DNA from: Acidihalobacter yilgarnensis
Lineage (GTDB): Bacteria > Pseudomonadota > Gammaproteobacteria > DSM-5130 > Acidihalobacteraceae
Length of the DNA: 64,000 bases
Reading direction: 5' to 3'
NCBI RefSeq assembly: GCF_001753245.1
Contig: NZ_CP017415.1
Coordinates: 2,570,501-2,634,500, forward strand
This document shows positions 29,620 to 38,021 of the stretch, piece after piece. The position numbers and the translations under genes were made by a program. Within the stretch, counting starts at the first letter, position 1; the number at the start of each line of letters is the position of its first letter. The notes below the pieces were generated by a model. That model was given only the letters and a program-made list of their open reading frames with translations, was not told where the DNA came from and made no database searches.

Positions 29620-31990
29620 CCCGTCCGACCTTGCGGTGCTCCAAGCCGAAAACGCCCGCCTGATCGGGCTACTCGAGGCCCACGGCATCGCGTGGAAGTT
29701 GCCGCCGCCAGTGGAGGCTGTGGCTCAAGAATCGGAGCCGTCTCGGCTGTCCACCACAGAAAAGTTGGCACTTTTCCGGCGATTGTTTCGCGGGCGTACG
29801 GATGTCTATCCGGTCCGCTGGGAAAGCAAGACCTCTGGCAAGTCGGGCTACGCCCCAGCCTGCGCCAATGAGTGGCGCGCCGGTGTTTGTGAAAAGCCGC
29901 GCATCAAGTGCGGCGATTGCAGCAATCGTCTGTTGATCCCGATGTCCGATGCGATGATCTACGACCATCTGGCCGGCAAGCACACGGTCGGTGTCTATCC
30001 GCTGCTGGAGGATGACACCTGCTATTTTCTGGCTGTCGATTTCGACGAGGCCGACTGGCGCGACGACGCGCGAGCCTTCATAAAGTCCTGCGAAGAACTG
30101 GGTGTTCCGGCGGCGCTGGAAATCTCGCGGTCCGGGAATGGCGCGCACGCATGGGTGTTCTTCGCCAGCCGCGTTGCTGCCCGCGATGCCCGGCGTTTGG
30201 GCACGGCGATCATCAGCCATACCTGCTCGCGCACCCGGCAACTGAAGCTGGAATCCTATGATCGTCTATTCCCCAACCAGGACACGATGCCCAAAGGCGG
30301 CTTCGGCAACCTGATTGCCTTGCCGCTACAGAAGTGGCCTCGCGAGAGTGGCTTCAGCGTGTTCGTCGACGCTGAACTGCAGCCCTATCCGGATCAGTGG
30401 GGATTCCTGGCATCCATCCAGCCCATGGTCGCACACGATATCGAGCCGACCATCCTGCGGGCCGCGGGCGGCGTCCACCCGTTGGATGTGACATTCATCG
30501 ACGATGAGGACTTGGCCACACCCTGGAAGCGGCAGAGCACGTCACCCAAGAAGCTGGCCGGGCAGATGCCCAAGTCACTGGCCGTGACGCTGGCCAACCT
30601 GATCTATTTTGAGAAGAACCAACTGCCCCAGGCACTGGCCAACCGCCTGATTCGTCTAGCTGCCTTCCAGAATCCCGAGTTCTACAAGGCCCAGGCCATG
30701 CGCATGTCGGTATGGGACAAGCCGCGTGTCATCGGCAATGCGGAGAACTACCCGAAGCACATCGCCTTGCCTCGCGGTTGCCTCGATGCCGCGCTGGATC
30801 TGCTGCGGGACAACGGTATCGCCTGTGACTTGCGCGATGAGCGCTTCGGGGGAGAACCCATTGATGTCTCCTTCGACGGCACCTTGCGTCTGGACCAGGA
30901 GGCCGCAGTTGCCGGAATGCTGCATCACGACACCGGCGTGCTGTGCGCTCCGACGGCCTTTGGCAAAACGGTCACCGCCGCCGCAATGATCGCGTGCCGG
31001 GGTGTAAACACACTGGTGCTGGTGCATCGAACGGTACTACTCAAGCAATGGCAGGAACGTCTGCAGGCTTTTCTGGGCGTTGGCAAGGGCGTGGTCGGCA
31101 CCATCGGCGGTGGCAAGGCCAAACCTACGGGCAAGATCGACATTGCCGTGATGCAGTCCATCTCCCGGCAGGGCGAGGTGAACCCGCTGGTAGAAAACTA
31201 TGGTCAGGTGATCGTGGACGAGTGCCACCACATTGGCGCTGTGTCGTTTGATGCCATCCTGAAGCGGACCAAGGCCAAGTATGTGCTGGGCCTGACGGCG
31301 ACGCCCATCCGCCGTGATGGGCAGCAGCCAATCATCTTCATGCAGTGCGGGCCGATCCGATACACGGCGGCCAAGCCTGCCGGTGCGCCTCACGATCTGG
31401 AAGTGCTGCCTCGTTCACGCTTCACGCGTATCGATCTGCCCACCGATGCAGGCATCCAGGACGTGTTTCGTCATCTCGTCAATGACCAGGCCAGAACGGA
31501 AGCCATCGCCGCCGAGGTGCTTGATGCAGTCGGGCAGGGACGCAAGGTGCTGGTGCTAACCGAGCGCACGGAACACCTTGATGCGATCAAAGCGACACTC
31601 GATGGGTTGGAACCGGCGCCTTTCGTTTTGCACGGTCGAATGTCCAGGAAACAGCGAGCGGCGCTGGTCGCTGACCTGGATGCACTGCTGCCCGACGCGC
31701 CGCGCATTCTTCTTTCGACCGGCAAGCTGGTCGGCGAAGGCTTCGATCACCCGCCGCTCGACACGCTGGTGCTGGCCATGCCTGTGTCCTGGAAGGGCAC
31801 CCTGCAGCAGTACGCCGGACGACTGCACCGCGAGCACGCCAGCAAGACTGATGTGCGGATCATCGATTTTGTAGACGCCGGCCACCCAGCGTTGCTGCGG
31901 ATGTGGGACAAGCGGCAGCGCGGCTACCGCGCGATGGGTTACGGGGTGGGTTCTCTGATGTGCCTGCACAATGATGATGAATTCTCCTGA
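29612..31990 (+). CDS. archaeo-eukaryotic primase-SF2 helicase, TOTE conflict-system type
   Basis: A 792-residue protein. A zinc-like cluster (CANEWRAGVC, KCGDCSNR) lies near residue 85-110, then a primase-type domain with FLAVDFDEADW (D-x-D) and EISRSGNGAHAWVFF (the catalytic histidine region). The C-terminal half is a superfamily 2 helicase: Walker A APTAFGKTV, Walker B VDECHH, GLTATPIRRDG and motif VI QYAGRLHRE. This layout matches proteins named as TOTE conflict-system AEP-helicases. ATG 29612 is chosen because it overlaps the upstream gene by 8 bp and begins a coiled-coil-like leader. All visible catalytic motifs are intact. Confidence 0.85.
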   Translation: MTDPSDLAVLQAENARLIGLLEAHGIAWKLPPPVEAVAQESEPSRLSTTEKLALFRRLFRGRTDVYPVRWESKTSGKSGYAPACANEWRAGVCEKPRIKCGDCSNRLLIPMSDAMIYDHLAGKHTVGVYPLLEDDTCYFLAVDFDEADWRDDARAFIKSCEELGVPAALEISRSGNGAHAWVFFASRVAARDARRLGTAIISHTCSRTRQLKLESYDRLFPNQDTMPKGGFGNLIALPLQKWPRESGFSVFVDAELQPYPDQWGFLASIQPMVAHDIEPTILRAAGGVHPLDVTFIDDEDLATPWKRQSTSPKKLAGQMPKSLAVTLANLIYFEKNQLPQALANRLIRLAAFQNPEFYKAQAMRMSVWDKPRVIGNAENYPKHIALPRGCLDAALDLLRDNGIACDLRDERFGGEPIDVSFDGTLRLDQEAAVAGMLHHDTGVLCAPTAFGKTVTAAAMIACRGVNTLVLVHRTVLLKQWQERLQAFLGVGKGVVGTIGGGKAKPTGKIDIAVMQSISRQGEVNPLVENYGQVIVDECHHIGAVSFDAILKRTKAKYVLGLTATPIRRDGQQPIIFMQCGPIRYTAAKPAGAPHDLEVLPRSRFTRIDLPTDAGIQDVFRHLVNDQARTEAIAAEVLDAVGQGRKVLVLTERTEHLDAIKATLDGLEPAPFVLHGRMSRKQRAALVADLDALLPDAPRILLSTGKLVGEGFDHPPLDTLVLAMPVSWKGTLQQYAGRLHREHASKTDVRIIDFVDAGHPALLRMWDKRQRGYRAMGYGVGSLMCLHNDDEFS

Positions 31991-32062
31991 GGTCGTCTCC
32001 ACATCTTGTCACGAGACCATAAAAAGACCATATTAAGTCCTTATCAAGTTTGGAGCACGACC

Positions 32063-32338
32063 ATGCGCTACTCATCACAAGTCAAGCCCATCAGCTACCT
32101 CAAAGCCAACGCCGCCGAGGTTCTGGCGCACCTCGCTGAGCAGCGTGAGCCCATGGTCATCACCCAAAACGGTGAGGCCAAGGCTGTCCTGCAGGACGTC
32201 GCCTCGTTCGAAGAGACGCAAGAAACACTGGCCTTGCTAAAAATCCTTGCGCTGGGCAATCAGGATGTGGCCGCTGGCAAGGTCAAGCCTGTGGCTGACG
32301 TCGTTGCCCGCCTCCGCGCCAAGCGAGCCTCAATCTGA
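32063..32338 (+). CDS. Phd/YefM-family antitoxin
   Basis: A 91-residue antitoxin with the usual Phd/YefM fold: MRYSSQVKPISYLKANAAEV, then REPMVITQNGEAKAVLQD. The N-terminal part binds DNA and represses its own promoter, and the C-terminal tail covers the toxin. The ATG at 32063 is preferred over an upstream frame start. Its stop overlaps the toxin start by one base (TGATG). It lies 73 bp after the primase-helicase stop. Confidence 0.9.
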   Translation: MRYSSQVKPISYLKANAAEVLAHLAEQREPMVITQNGEAKAVLQDVASFEETQETLALLKILALGNQDVAAGKVKPVADVVARLRAKRASI

Positions 32339-32679
32339 TGAAAGGCGCACCTGCAAAGTTCGAAGTTCTGCTCACCGAAGGTGCGGCGCAGGACTTGGAA
32401 GCCATCCACGACTACATCTCAGAATTCGACTGCGTGGCCAACGCCAACCATGTGTTGGATGAGTTGATGGACGTTGTGGAGAGCCTGTCGAAATTCCCGG
32501 AACGCGGCAGCTTCCCGAAAGAACTGGTTGGCCTTGGAATCAAAGAATACCGCCAGACTTTCTTCAAGCCTTACCGCGCGATTTACCGTGTCACAGGCAG
32601 CCAAGTCATCATCTACCTGATTGCTGATGGACGGCGTGATATGCAATCGGGGCTGGCTCGCCGCCTGCTCGGTGCGTGA
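32338..32679 (+). CDS. ParE/RelE-family toxin
   Basis: A 113-residue toxin of the ParE/RelE superfamily. Visible are the helical hairpin AAQDLEAIHDYI, FPERGSFPKEL and a late strand-rich region with FKPYRAIYRVTGSQVIIYLIADG followed by RRDMQSGLARR. ParE-type members poison gyrase; RelE-type members cut ribosome-bound mRNA. This one reads closer to ParE-like PF05016 proteins. The start overlaps the antitoxin stop by one base, so the pair is translationally coupled. Confidence 0.9.
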   Translation: MKGAPAKFEVLLTEGAAQDLEAIHDYISEFDCVANANHVLDELMDVVESLSKFPERGSFPKELVGLGIKEYRQTFFKPYRAIYRVTGSQVIIYLIADGRRDMQSGLARRLLGA

Positions 32680-33116
32680 CTCACAGCAACCCGCGCCAGC
32701 ACTCATCAGCTCGGGAGGCCAGTCGGCACATGGTCAACCCATGGGGCGAGCGGAAAGGACTTGGCGCTAGGAGCCAAACTGTGGTGGAAACTTCGTGACC
32801 GGAAAAACTACCGGGAAAAACTGGCCACTGATTTCACGCGCATTCAATCAGGTGCGCTGGTCGCGACGACGTCGTTGGCGCACTCGCTTCTGAATTCAAC
32901 AGCCTCATCTGGCGAGGCGCACGCATGCGCAGCCAAGTCGCGGATAGAGCCGTATTTTTGGACAGTCATGTACACGCTTTTGGTTCGGTGCCGGCGATAG
33001 GAGTCATACCCGGCGTGGCGGTTGCTCTCTGGTTCTCGCTGCAGAGGGCGACCCTGATGCTGGGGTACCTGCATGACGACGGTGGGTAAGCATTTATCGT
33101 GTCCTCGTACAGGGTT
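32680..33116. other. gene-poor spacer after the toxin-antitoxin pair
   Basis: No supportable gene is visible in this 437-bp stretch. Short frames on both strands are low quality and lack ribosome sites. It separates the ParE-like toxin from the small membrane ORF. Confidence 0.5.
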
Positions 33117-33122
33117 TATACT
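33117..33122 (+). promoter_or_regulatory. candidate -10 box of the small membrane protein gene
   Basis: TATACT, one base from the sigma-70 consensus TATAAT, lies 25 bases before the ATG at 33147. No good -35 box is evident at 16-18 bp spacing, so the assignment is tentative. Confidence 0.4.
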
Positions 33123-33146
33123 CATCACCAAGCACAGGAGGTCATC

Positions 33147-33269
33147 ATGTCCGCACCCATCGTCATAGGCCTTATCATGATTGGCGGCACCTACTCGATT
33201 TTGGGCTTCATTTTTTTCATGAAGCACCTTGAGAATAAAGAACGCCAGCGCGAGCATTCATCGCACTAG
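33147..33269 (+). CDS. 40-residue membrane microprotein
   Basis: A short gene whose product begins MSAPIVIGLIMIGGTYSILG, continues with a hydrophobic stretch to residue 25 and ends in a charged tail (KERQREHSSH). One membrane-spanning helix is expected. A perfect AGGAGG (33136-33141) lies five bases before the ATG, which is strong support for translation. No family is recognised. It overlaps the end of the decayed topA-like gene by a few bases on the opposite strand. Confidence 0.72.
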   Translation: MSAPIVIGLIMIGGTYSILGFIFFMKHLENKERQREHSSH

Positions 33270-33991
33270 ATCGCGCACGCCTCCAGCCTCCCGCAGAACC
33301 GTACGTGACGTTCGCGCGTCATACGGCTCGCCGTTACCAACCACTTGAGCTTGCACGTCAAGGCCACGCGCTCGGCCAGTGCGCGGTCTAGTACGTAGAG
33401 GGTCCCCTCCGGCAGCCAGGGGTCGGTCCGCCACTCGACGGCGCCACCGTTGGCGAGCTTGAGCCTCGCGCCAAAGGGATTGACCGGCCCAGCCCAGAGG
33501 CGACTGACGCCGACCGCTGACGAGACCGCGCTCGACAGCGTGTAGCCGACGAGCCGATCGAGGGCACGCCACTCCTCCTGCGCGCGCACCAGGTGCCTGT
33601 CGATCTGCGCAGCCGCGTGATGGCGGCGCGGACAGCACTCCCCGTGACTTCGTGGTAGGTGACGCGCGGGCACCGAGACTCGGAGAGCTTGAGTGTTTCC
33701 TTGAGGTGCCACGCAATGGCCTTGCCCTTGCAACCCGGATCGGTCGCCAAGATGACGTTGTCAGCGCCCTGAATCATTTTGCGCAGCGGAGAGAGCACGT
33801 CCTTGCCTCGCTCTTGCCTCGCTCGGTGACCCCATCCTCAAACGCGAAGACGAGTGGTGCAACGCCCACGCTGTTGCACGGCAGATCGCGCACATGGCCG
33901 ACACTCGCGGTGACGAGGTAGTCGTGTCCCAGTATGTGCTGTGTGACTTGCGCTTTGCCGGGGACTCGACGATGACGACAGCCTTGCTCAT
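33266..33991 (-). pseudogene. topA: decayed DNA topoisomerase I-like gene
   Basis: Fragments of a TopA N-terminal (toprim) domain are readable in several minus-strand frames. It starts MSKAVVIVESPAK at 33991, then shifts; LATDPGCKGKAIAWHL (about 33700-33760) resembles the canonical TDPDREGEAIAWHL, and VRAQEEWRALDRLVGYTLS is a later segment typical of TopA. At least two frameshifts and changed acidic residues in the TDP motif show loss of function. No zinc-finger tail is present. The gene is probably a relic of a plasmid or integrative element. Confidence 0.8.
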
Positions 33992-34827
33992 GCAGGCTTC
34001 TTAGTGAATCGCTTCGCCGGCTCGCGCGACACGCGACAAAGAGCCGATCTCTATGCCGTGGCGCAAGAAGACGCCGAGGTCCGACCCACCCGCCGCCAGC
34101 CAGTCGTCAGGGAGCGACGCCGCATCCTCGCAAAGCACGGCGCCCCCATCGCGCTACCGCGACAACGTCACTCGCTGGAAGGTTGATCTCGGCCGCCATC
34201 GGCAGGTGCGCGCCGGCCGCGTCAACACACACATCTCGCGCAGCAAGCAAGCACTCACTGAGGAGCATGGCGAAGCGCACAGCGTTCGGGTGTCGTGCCC
34301 TGCGGCGCTTGAGCTCGAGGAACAGCGGGTTGATGGGCTGTTCGTCACGTTTCTCTTGAGGATTGCCCGCGTTGCTTGTCGCTCTCTGCAACGAGAACAA
34401 CGGAAGGGTAGCGCGGTGGCGACGACGCGTAATGGCATGGCAAATAAATTCCTTTGGCACCAACGTCGGATATGCGAGGACCCAGTGCGAGCACAAATTC
34501 AAACCGAGGCGAAAGGCTCCCTCGAGACCTGGCGCGGAACCAGCTCAGGGCGAGGCGCCGAGACCAGCGTCGTACCCGCGAAAAACGCCCAAAAACGCGA
34601 CACAGAAAAACGCGCTACGGACTGATTCTTTATTTAAGTTCCGCAGGAAGTGATGACCATTCATAACTTGTGGTTTTTGCGACGCTCCAGAGAGGGCTGA
34701 ATTCGACCGCCGTAGAGGGGTGTTTTTGCCATCGCGAAGTACCGAAAACGTGCAAGGATCGGCGCCTTTTCCGAGAGCCGCCGTGTCCGCCCAAGACCGC
34801 GCTCCGAGCAAGGATGGAGTGATGGGC

Positions 34828-34863
34828 AGCGGTGATCGCCGAGCGCGTAGCCGTAGCCATGAT
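34828..34863. repeat. 36-bp direct repeat, copy 1
   Basis: Begins agcggtgatcgccgagcgcg and reads on nearly identically to the second copy at 34950-34985 (one difference visible). The copies are about 120 bp apart and immediately precede the 141-bp repeat. Confidence 0.7.
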
Positions 34864-34949
34864 CGAGGGGCGATGCGCACACCGCGCCTTCGATCCAGGC
34901 CGGAGTTTGGTCTGAGTGGGTGCGCCATCACCGCTCCGCCGCCAAGCCC

Positions 34950-34985
34950 AGCGGTGATCGCCGAGCGCGTAGCCGCAGCCATGAC
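34950..34985. repeat. 36-bp direct repeat, copy 2
   Basis: Second copy of the short repeat at 34828. Its first nine bases (agcggtgat) also pair with atcaccgct at 34927-34935, giving a 9-bp hairpin. Confidence 0.7.
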
Positions 34986-34998
34986 CGAGTGCTTTCGC

Positions 34999-35139
34999 GG
35001 CAGCGCAAGGCGTCGCGGTGTTGCTGGGATTGGAGTGTCTAACGCTGTTCTGCGCGGTGTCTGGAGTCCAGATCAAAGGCGCCTCCCTGCCCGATCGCTT
35101 GCGCTCACGGTCAGTCCGGCCTGGGTTACGGGTGGCGCG
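34999..35139. repeat. 141-bp direct repeat, copy A
   Basis: Runs from ggcagcgcaaggcgtcgcgg to gggttacgggtggcgcg and matches 35582-35722 closely over its whole length, with the final 70 bp nearly identical. It lies in an area without genes. The function is unknown; it could be a species-specific interspersed repeat or a miniature-element fragment. Confidence 0.8.
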
Positions 35140-35581
35140 ATGCCATCCGATTAGCTCGCCAGATCAGGGCCGTGCCTCGTACCGGCATCGCGCGGGACGT
35201 GCACGCTTGAGACGACGCTTCTTGGCCAAAATAGCGGCGTGTTCGGGGTGTGTTGTCGGCCAAAAGACTGACTTTATCGACTCTAAAAACTCAATAGCCT
35301 ATGCGTTGAGTGGCGTCGCGCGGCGGTGAAAGCAGCGCCTTGTGCGTTGCAAAATCCGGCTCCAGCGCAGCCCATGGCGCAAAACCAAACCACCGCGCGG
35401 GCTGCCGGCAAACCCAAAGCCCCTGCCCGCAGCGCCAAGGCCAAACCGCTCGGATCTCTGCCCGGTAGCGCCAAGGCCAAACCCGCCGCCACGCCCGGCA
35501 TCCACGCAAAGCGCAAGCCCGAGAGTGGGTGTTTGCTCGCCGAAAGGCTGCGTGGCAAGGCTTCGCGCGAGGGGGTCTGGT
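35140..35581. other. spacer between the 141-bp repeats
   Basis: About 440 bp without a reliable gene. A plus-strand frame at 35374-35622 would encode a Lys/Ala/Pro-rich peptide with two KAKP segments resembling histone-H1-like tails, but no ribosome site or family match supports it. Confidence 0.4.
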
Positions 35582-35722
35582 GGCAGCGCAAGGCGTCGCG
35601 GTGTTGCGGAGATTGGCGCTGATGACGCTGTTCTGCGCGATGCCTGGAGTCCAGATCAAAGGCGCCTCCCTGCCCGATCGCTTGCGCTCACGGTCAGTCC
35701 GGCCTGGGTTACGGGTGGCGCG
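35582..35722. repeat. 141-bp direct repeat, copy B
   Basis: Second copy of the repeat at 34999-35139, same orientation, 442 bp downstream. Its end abuts the stop of a minus-strand pseudogene (35726). Confidence 0.8.
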
Positions 35723-35725
35723 GCG

Positions 35726-36100
35726 TCAGTCCTTTTCGACCGGGTCGGCGGCTCGGATCAGGGCCCGACGCATGATGCCAATCCCCCTTGCCAGCTCGCT
35801 ACGGACCTTGAAAAGACGCTGGGCTTCCTCGACAAGCCTTCTGGTTTCTGCGGCACCTGCCGCAAAATCCCCGGTCGAGTGAAGCCTCCGAAGTTGTGCC
35901 TGAATGGCGTGGGCCTGAAAGAAATGGGCCTTCACGGTGCGGCGCTCCCATCAGATCGACCACTTCAGATGCGGGCAGGTCAGGCATCCCCGCCCACAGG
36001 CATAAAGCCCAAGCGTGACGCTGCCAACCTTGACTGGCTGCGTCTCGCGCAAGCGCAAGCGGAGCTCCTCAAGACGCTGGTTGATTGGGTTGATGACGTT
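35726..36100 (-). pseudogene. small zinc-ribbon-like protein with internal TGA
   Basis: One minus-strand frame reads NPINQRLEELRLRL, then LYACGRGCLTCPHLKW, then a TGA (35951-35953) and, in the same frame, TVKAHFFQAHAIQAQLRRLH to a stop at 35726. The C-x3-C-x2-C-P-H cluster and helical tail look like a real protein family of unknown role. The internal TGA and the lack of a clear start (the 5' part runs antisense to a PIN relic) suggest a disabled gene. TGA readthrough is possible but not indicated. Confidence 0.45.
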
Positions 36101-36150
36101 CGCCGCAGACAGTGCGATCTCATGCGCGCTGGCGCGCGGTGGCGGGGCCT

Positions 36151-36343
36151 GGAATATTATTTTCGCGGCCAAGTGGACCGAACAGATCCACGACGAGTGG
36201 ATTCGTAATCTGCTGGCAAAACGTCCGGAGCTAGAGACCCAACTGGCGCACCCGAGCACTGATGGACCAGTCGGTCGAGGACTGCCTGGTTACCGGTCAC
36301 ATGCGCTTTGTCAGTGCCTTGAATCTGCCTGACCCAGCGGAAC
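36151..36343 (+). pseudogene. PIN-domain (VapC-like) toxin fragment
   Basis: Two plus-strand frames join into a recognisable PIN-family segment: FAAKWTEQIHDEWIRNLLAK in one, then LMDQSVEDCLVTG and ALNLPDP in the next. The shift lies near 36245-36255. The N-terminal catalytic aspartate region and the C-terminal conserved end (usually PDPDDRHVLAAAI) are missing, so this is a relic of a toxin gene. No antitoxin is visible beside it. Confidence 0.7.
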
Positions 36344-36439
36344 AAGCATTGGGCCGACTCTCCGCGATGTCGGGCCTAGTCGCTTCCGCTGAGTGGCTGA
36401 TTTACAGCTCAATCCGCAAGGAAGCCTTGTTGACCAAGT

Positions 36440-36729
36440 GCGCGACAAGTCCCGTCGTTCAGGGCGGGGAAGGATAGTGCTGTCGGCGTAGCCGCCTATT
36501 GTTCTTGAGGGCAGCCAAGTGTAACTTTATACTATACAATCAACGTACTAAGGGCAGGACACGCCCGGTTCGCCTGTGAAGTGAGCGGTGCAGTAATGCC
36601 GCCAGCAGCAGGAACCCACCGAAGCGACTCTGGGGCGGCTCAATGCCACCCACGCCTGAGCGCGGTAGGAATCTCCGTCCTTCCCGCGCAAGCGGTGGCC
36701 ACAAGCCAAGGGCGGGGAGGATGTTAAGT
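36440..36729 (+). mobile_element. tnpB-less IS200/IS605-type remnant
   Basis: The left end has a hairpin-forming block (gtcccgtcgttcagggcggg, 36447 on) and the right end has gaatctccgtcctt then gggcggggaggatg (about 36672-36725). These ends resemble those around the intact tnpB element at 45.9-47.2 kb in this window. Between them only about 70 bp of a leader-like stretch and a possible TnpB C-terminal tail (QDTPGSPVK, stop near 36580) remain. The transposase-accessory gene is deleted, giving a miniature element of about 290 bp. Confidence 0.65.
36580..36729 (+). ncRNA. orphan omegaRNA-like right end
   Basis: In IS200/IS605 elements the 3' end of tnpB and the right end make the omegaRNA (reRNA) that guides TnpB; its last scaffold stem is followed by a guide from flanking DNA. 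This stretch, with a GC-rich folded region and the closing stem ctccgtcctt/aagggcggggag, matches that layout. The guide would start near 36730, just before the J-domain gene. There is no linked tnpB, so it would depend on a TnpB supplied in trans. Confidence 0.45.
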
Positions 36730-36760
36730 TTTGAAGCCTGACGCTCACCGGCCAGACGAC

Positions 36761-37873
36761 ATGGAAATTTCTCTCAGTACCAGTGCCGCCACTCATCGTA
36801 GCCATCATGTCTTACAGCAGCGCTTCGACAAGCTGCGTAAGCAGTTGCAGCGGCAGGAGCATCTCAAGTGTAAGCTGGCAGCGGATTTGGACGCGCTGGT
36901 GGAGCGTTATCAGTCCTGCCTTCGAGACGCCGATCACGGGCACCTTGATCCCCTGATCCGGTTAGCGGAACGCCTGATCGAGTTTTTCTCCCGTAAAAGC
37001 CTTTGCAGCTGGCAACGCGAGGAACTCAGTGACTGGATTACCGAAACCATTCAGCGGGTCCAGCGGATGGATGCGGCTGCCGGCGAACAGTTGCACGCGC
37101 GGTTCCGCGCTTCGCTCTCGGCGTTGCTTGGTCTGAGCGAGGCAGAGATGGACGCCCAGGTGGCGGAATTTTCCGAATACGTCGAGGCTGCCTTTGAGGA
37201 AGCATTTCGTTCGACGGATTCTGGCACGAAGCCCGAGACAAGCGACGATCCGCAAGGGGATTTATTCGGCGACGAGGCCTTCACCTTATTTGATGACGAA
37301 GGCGACACCGACCACGATTGGACCGACACACCGAAAGATGTCGACAGCCGGGAGCGTACGAGGCAGTTGATGGATGGCACCTGGGCGCGTCGCCTCTTCC
37401 GGCGTGCGGCCCAGGCCCTGCATCCCGACCGCGAATTGGACCCGCTGCAGCGCCGGCACAAACAGACTTTGATGCAGCAGCTACTCGTCGCACGCGAGCA
37501 GGGCGACATCATCACGCTACTTACGCTCCATGGCGAGGCCGTCGGCAGCGATGAGTTGGCTCTGGCCGAGACGGAAATGGCGCAGGCCTGCGAATTGATG
37601 GAAATCCGGCTGGAACAACTGCGTGAAGAACGAAACGGCATCATCCACGACAATCCGTTGCGCTCGCTGGTATACCAACTTTTTTACAGCACCACCCGCA
37701 AGGTTCGTGAACAACGCTTCAAGGCCTGGGAGCGGGAAATGCGCGCGGACGTCCAGGACGTCGCGCAGTTATACGCGCAACTGCGCAATCTGGGGATATT
37801 GAAGGGCCTTCTGGCCGACCGCCGCGAACAGCGGGTCTTCAGCTCGATCGAAGACATGATTTTTGGTTTCTGA
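36761..37873 (+). CDS. J-domain-like protein, function unknown
   Basis: Predicted 370 residues, soluble, highly charged and helical. A C-terminal-half segment RLFRRAAQALHPDRE holds the HPD tripeptide (residues about 221-223) of a J-domain, the part of DnaJ that stimulates Hsp70 ATPase, flanked by helices as in that fold. An acidic stretch (near 165-195) precedes it. The N-terminal 150 residues look coiled coil. I chose ATG 36761; TTG 36731 is possible but falls in the IS right end. A terminator-like hairpin lies about 90 bp after the stop. Confidence 0.75.
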   Translation: MEISLSTSAATHRSHHVLQQRFDKLRKQLQRQEHLKCKLAADLDALVERYQSCLRDADHGHLDPLIRLAERLIEFFSRKSLCSWQREELSDWITETIQRVQRMDAAAGEQLHARFRASLSALLGLSEAEMDAQVAEFSEYVEAAFEEAFRSTDSGTKPETSDDPQGDLFGDEAFTLFDDEGDTDHDWTDTPKDVDSRERTRQLMDGTWARRLFRRAAQALHPDRELDPLQRRHKQTLMQQLLVAREQGDIITLLTLHGEAVGSDELALAETEMAQACELMEIRLEQLREERNGIIHDNPLRSLVYQLFYSTTRKVREQRFKAWEREMRADVQDVAQLYAQLRNLGILKGLLADRREQRVFSSIEDMIFGF

Positions 37874-37961
37874 GCTGCGTACCCTACCACCCGCTCGACA
37901 TCGCCGGGACTGCCCCACTGCTTATGGAGAAGGTGTCGAATTGGGGTGGCGAGCTGACGAG

Positions 37962-37985
37962 AATAGCCCGCTTTCGCGGGCTATT
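37962..37985. terminator. bidirectional hairpin terminator
   Basis: A perfect 10-bp stem, aatagcccgc/gcgggctatt, with a TTTC loop. It lies between the convergent J-domain-like gene (plus) and ssb (minus). The A/T-flanked stem would serve both strands, though the T tracts are short. Confidence 0.75.
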
Positions 37986-38021
37986 AATTAAGCACTTCTA
38001 CACTTTTAACTTTAGCGGGAA

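Larger units (their letters stand above)
33992..34998. other. degenerate region, no intact gene
   Basis: This 1 kb block holds many overlapping frames but none with convincing composition or motifs. A minus-strand frame upstream of the topA relic may be the tail of a gene that once preceded it, because one frame ends in a TGA that overlaps the topA ATG. Frameshifts prevent identification. A short direct repeat of about 36 bp is present (34828-34863 and 34950-34985). Confidence 0.45.

Noticed and set aside
34053-36208. Several frames of 100-290 codons in the 34-36 kb block
   Set aside because: They overlap on all frames, lack ribosome sites and known motifs, and cross repeats and relics; probably chance frames in G+C-rich DNA.
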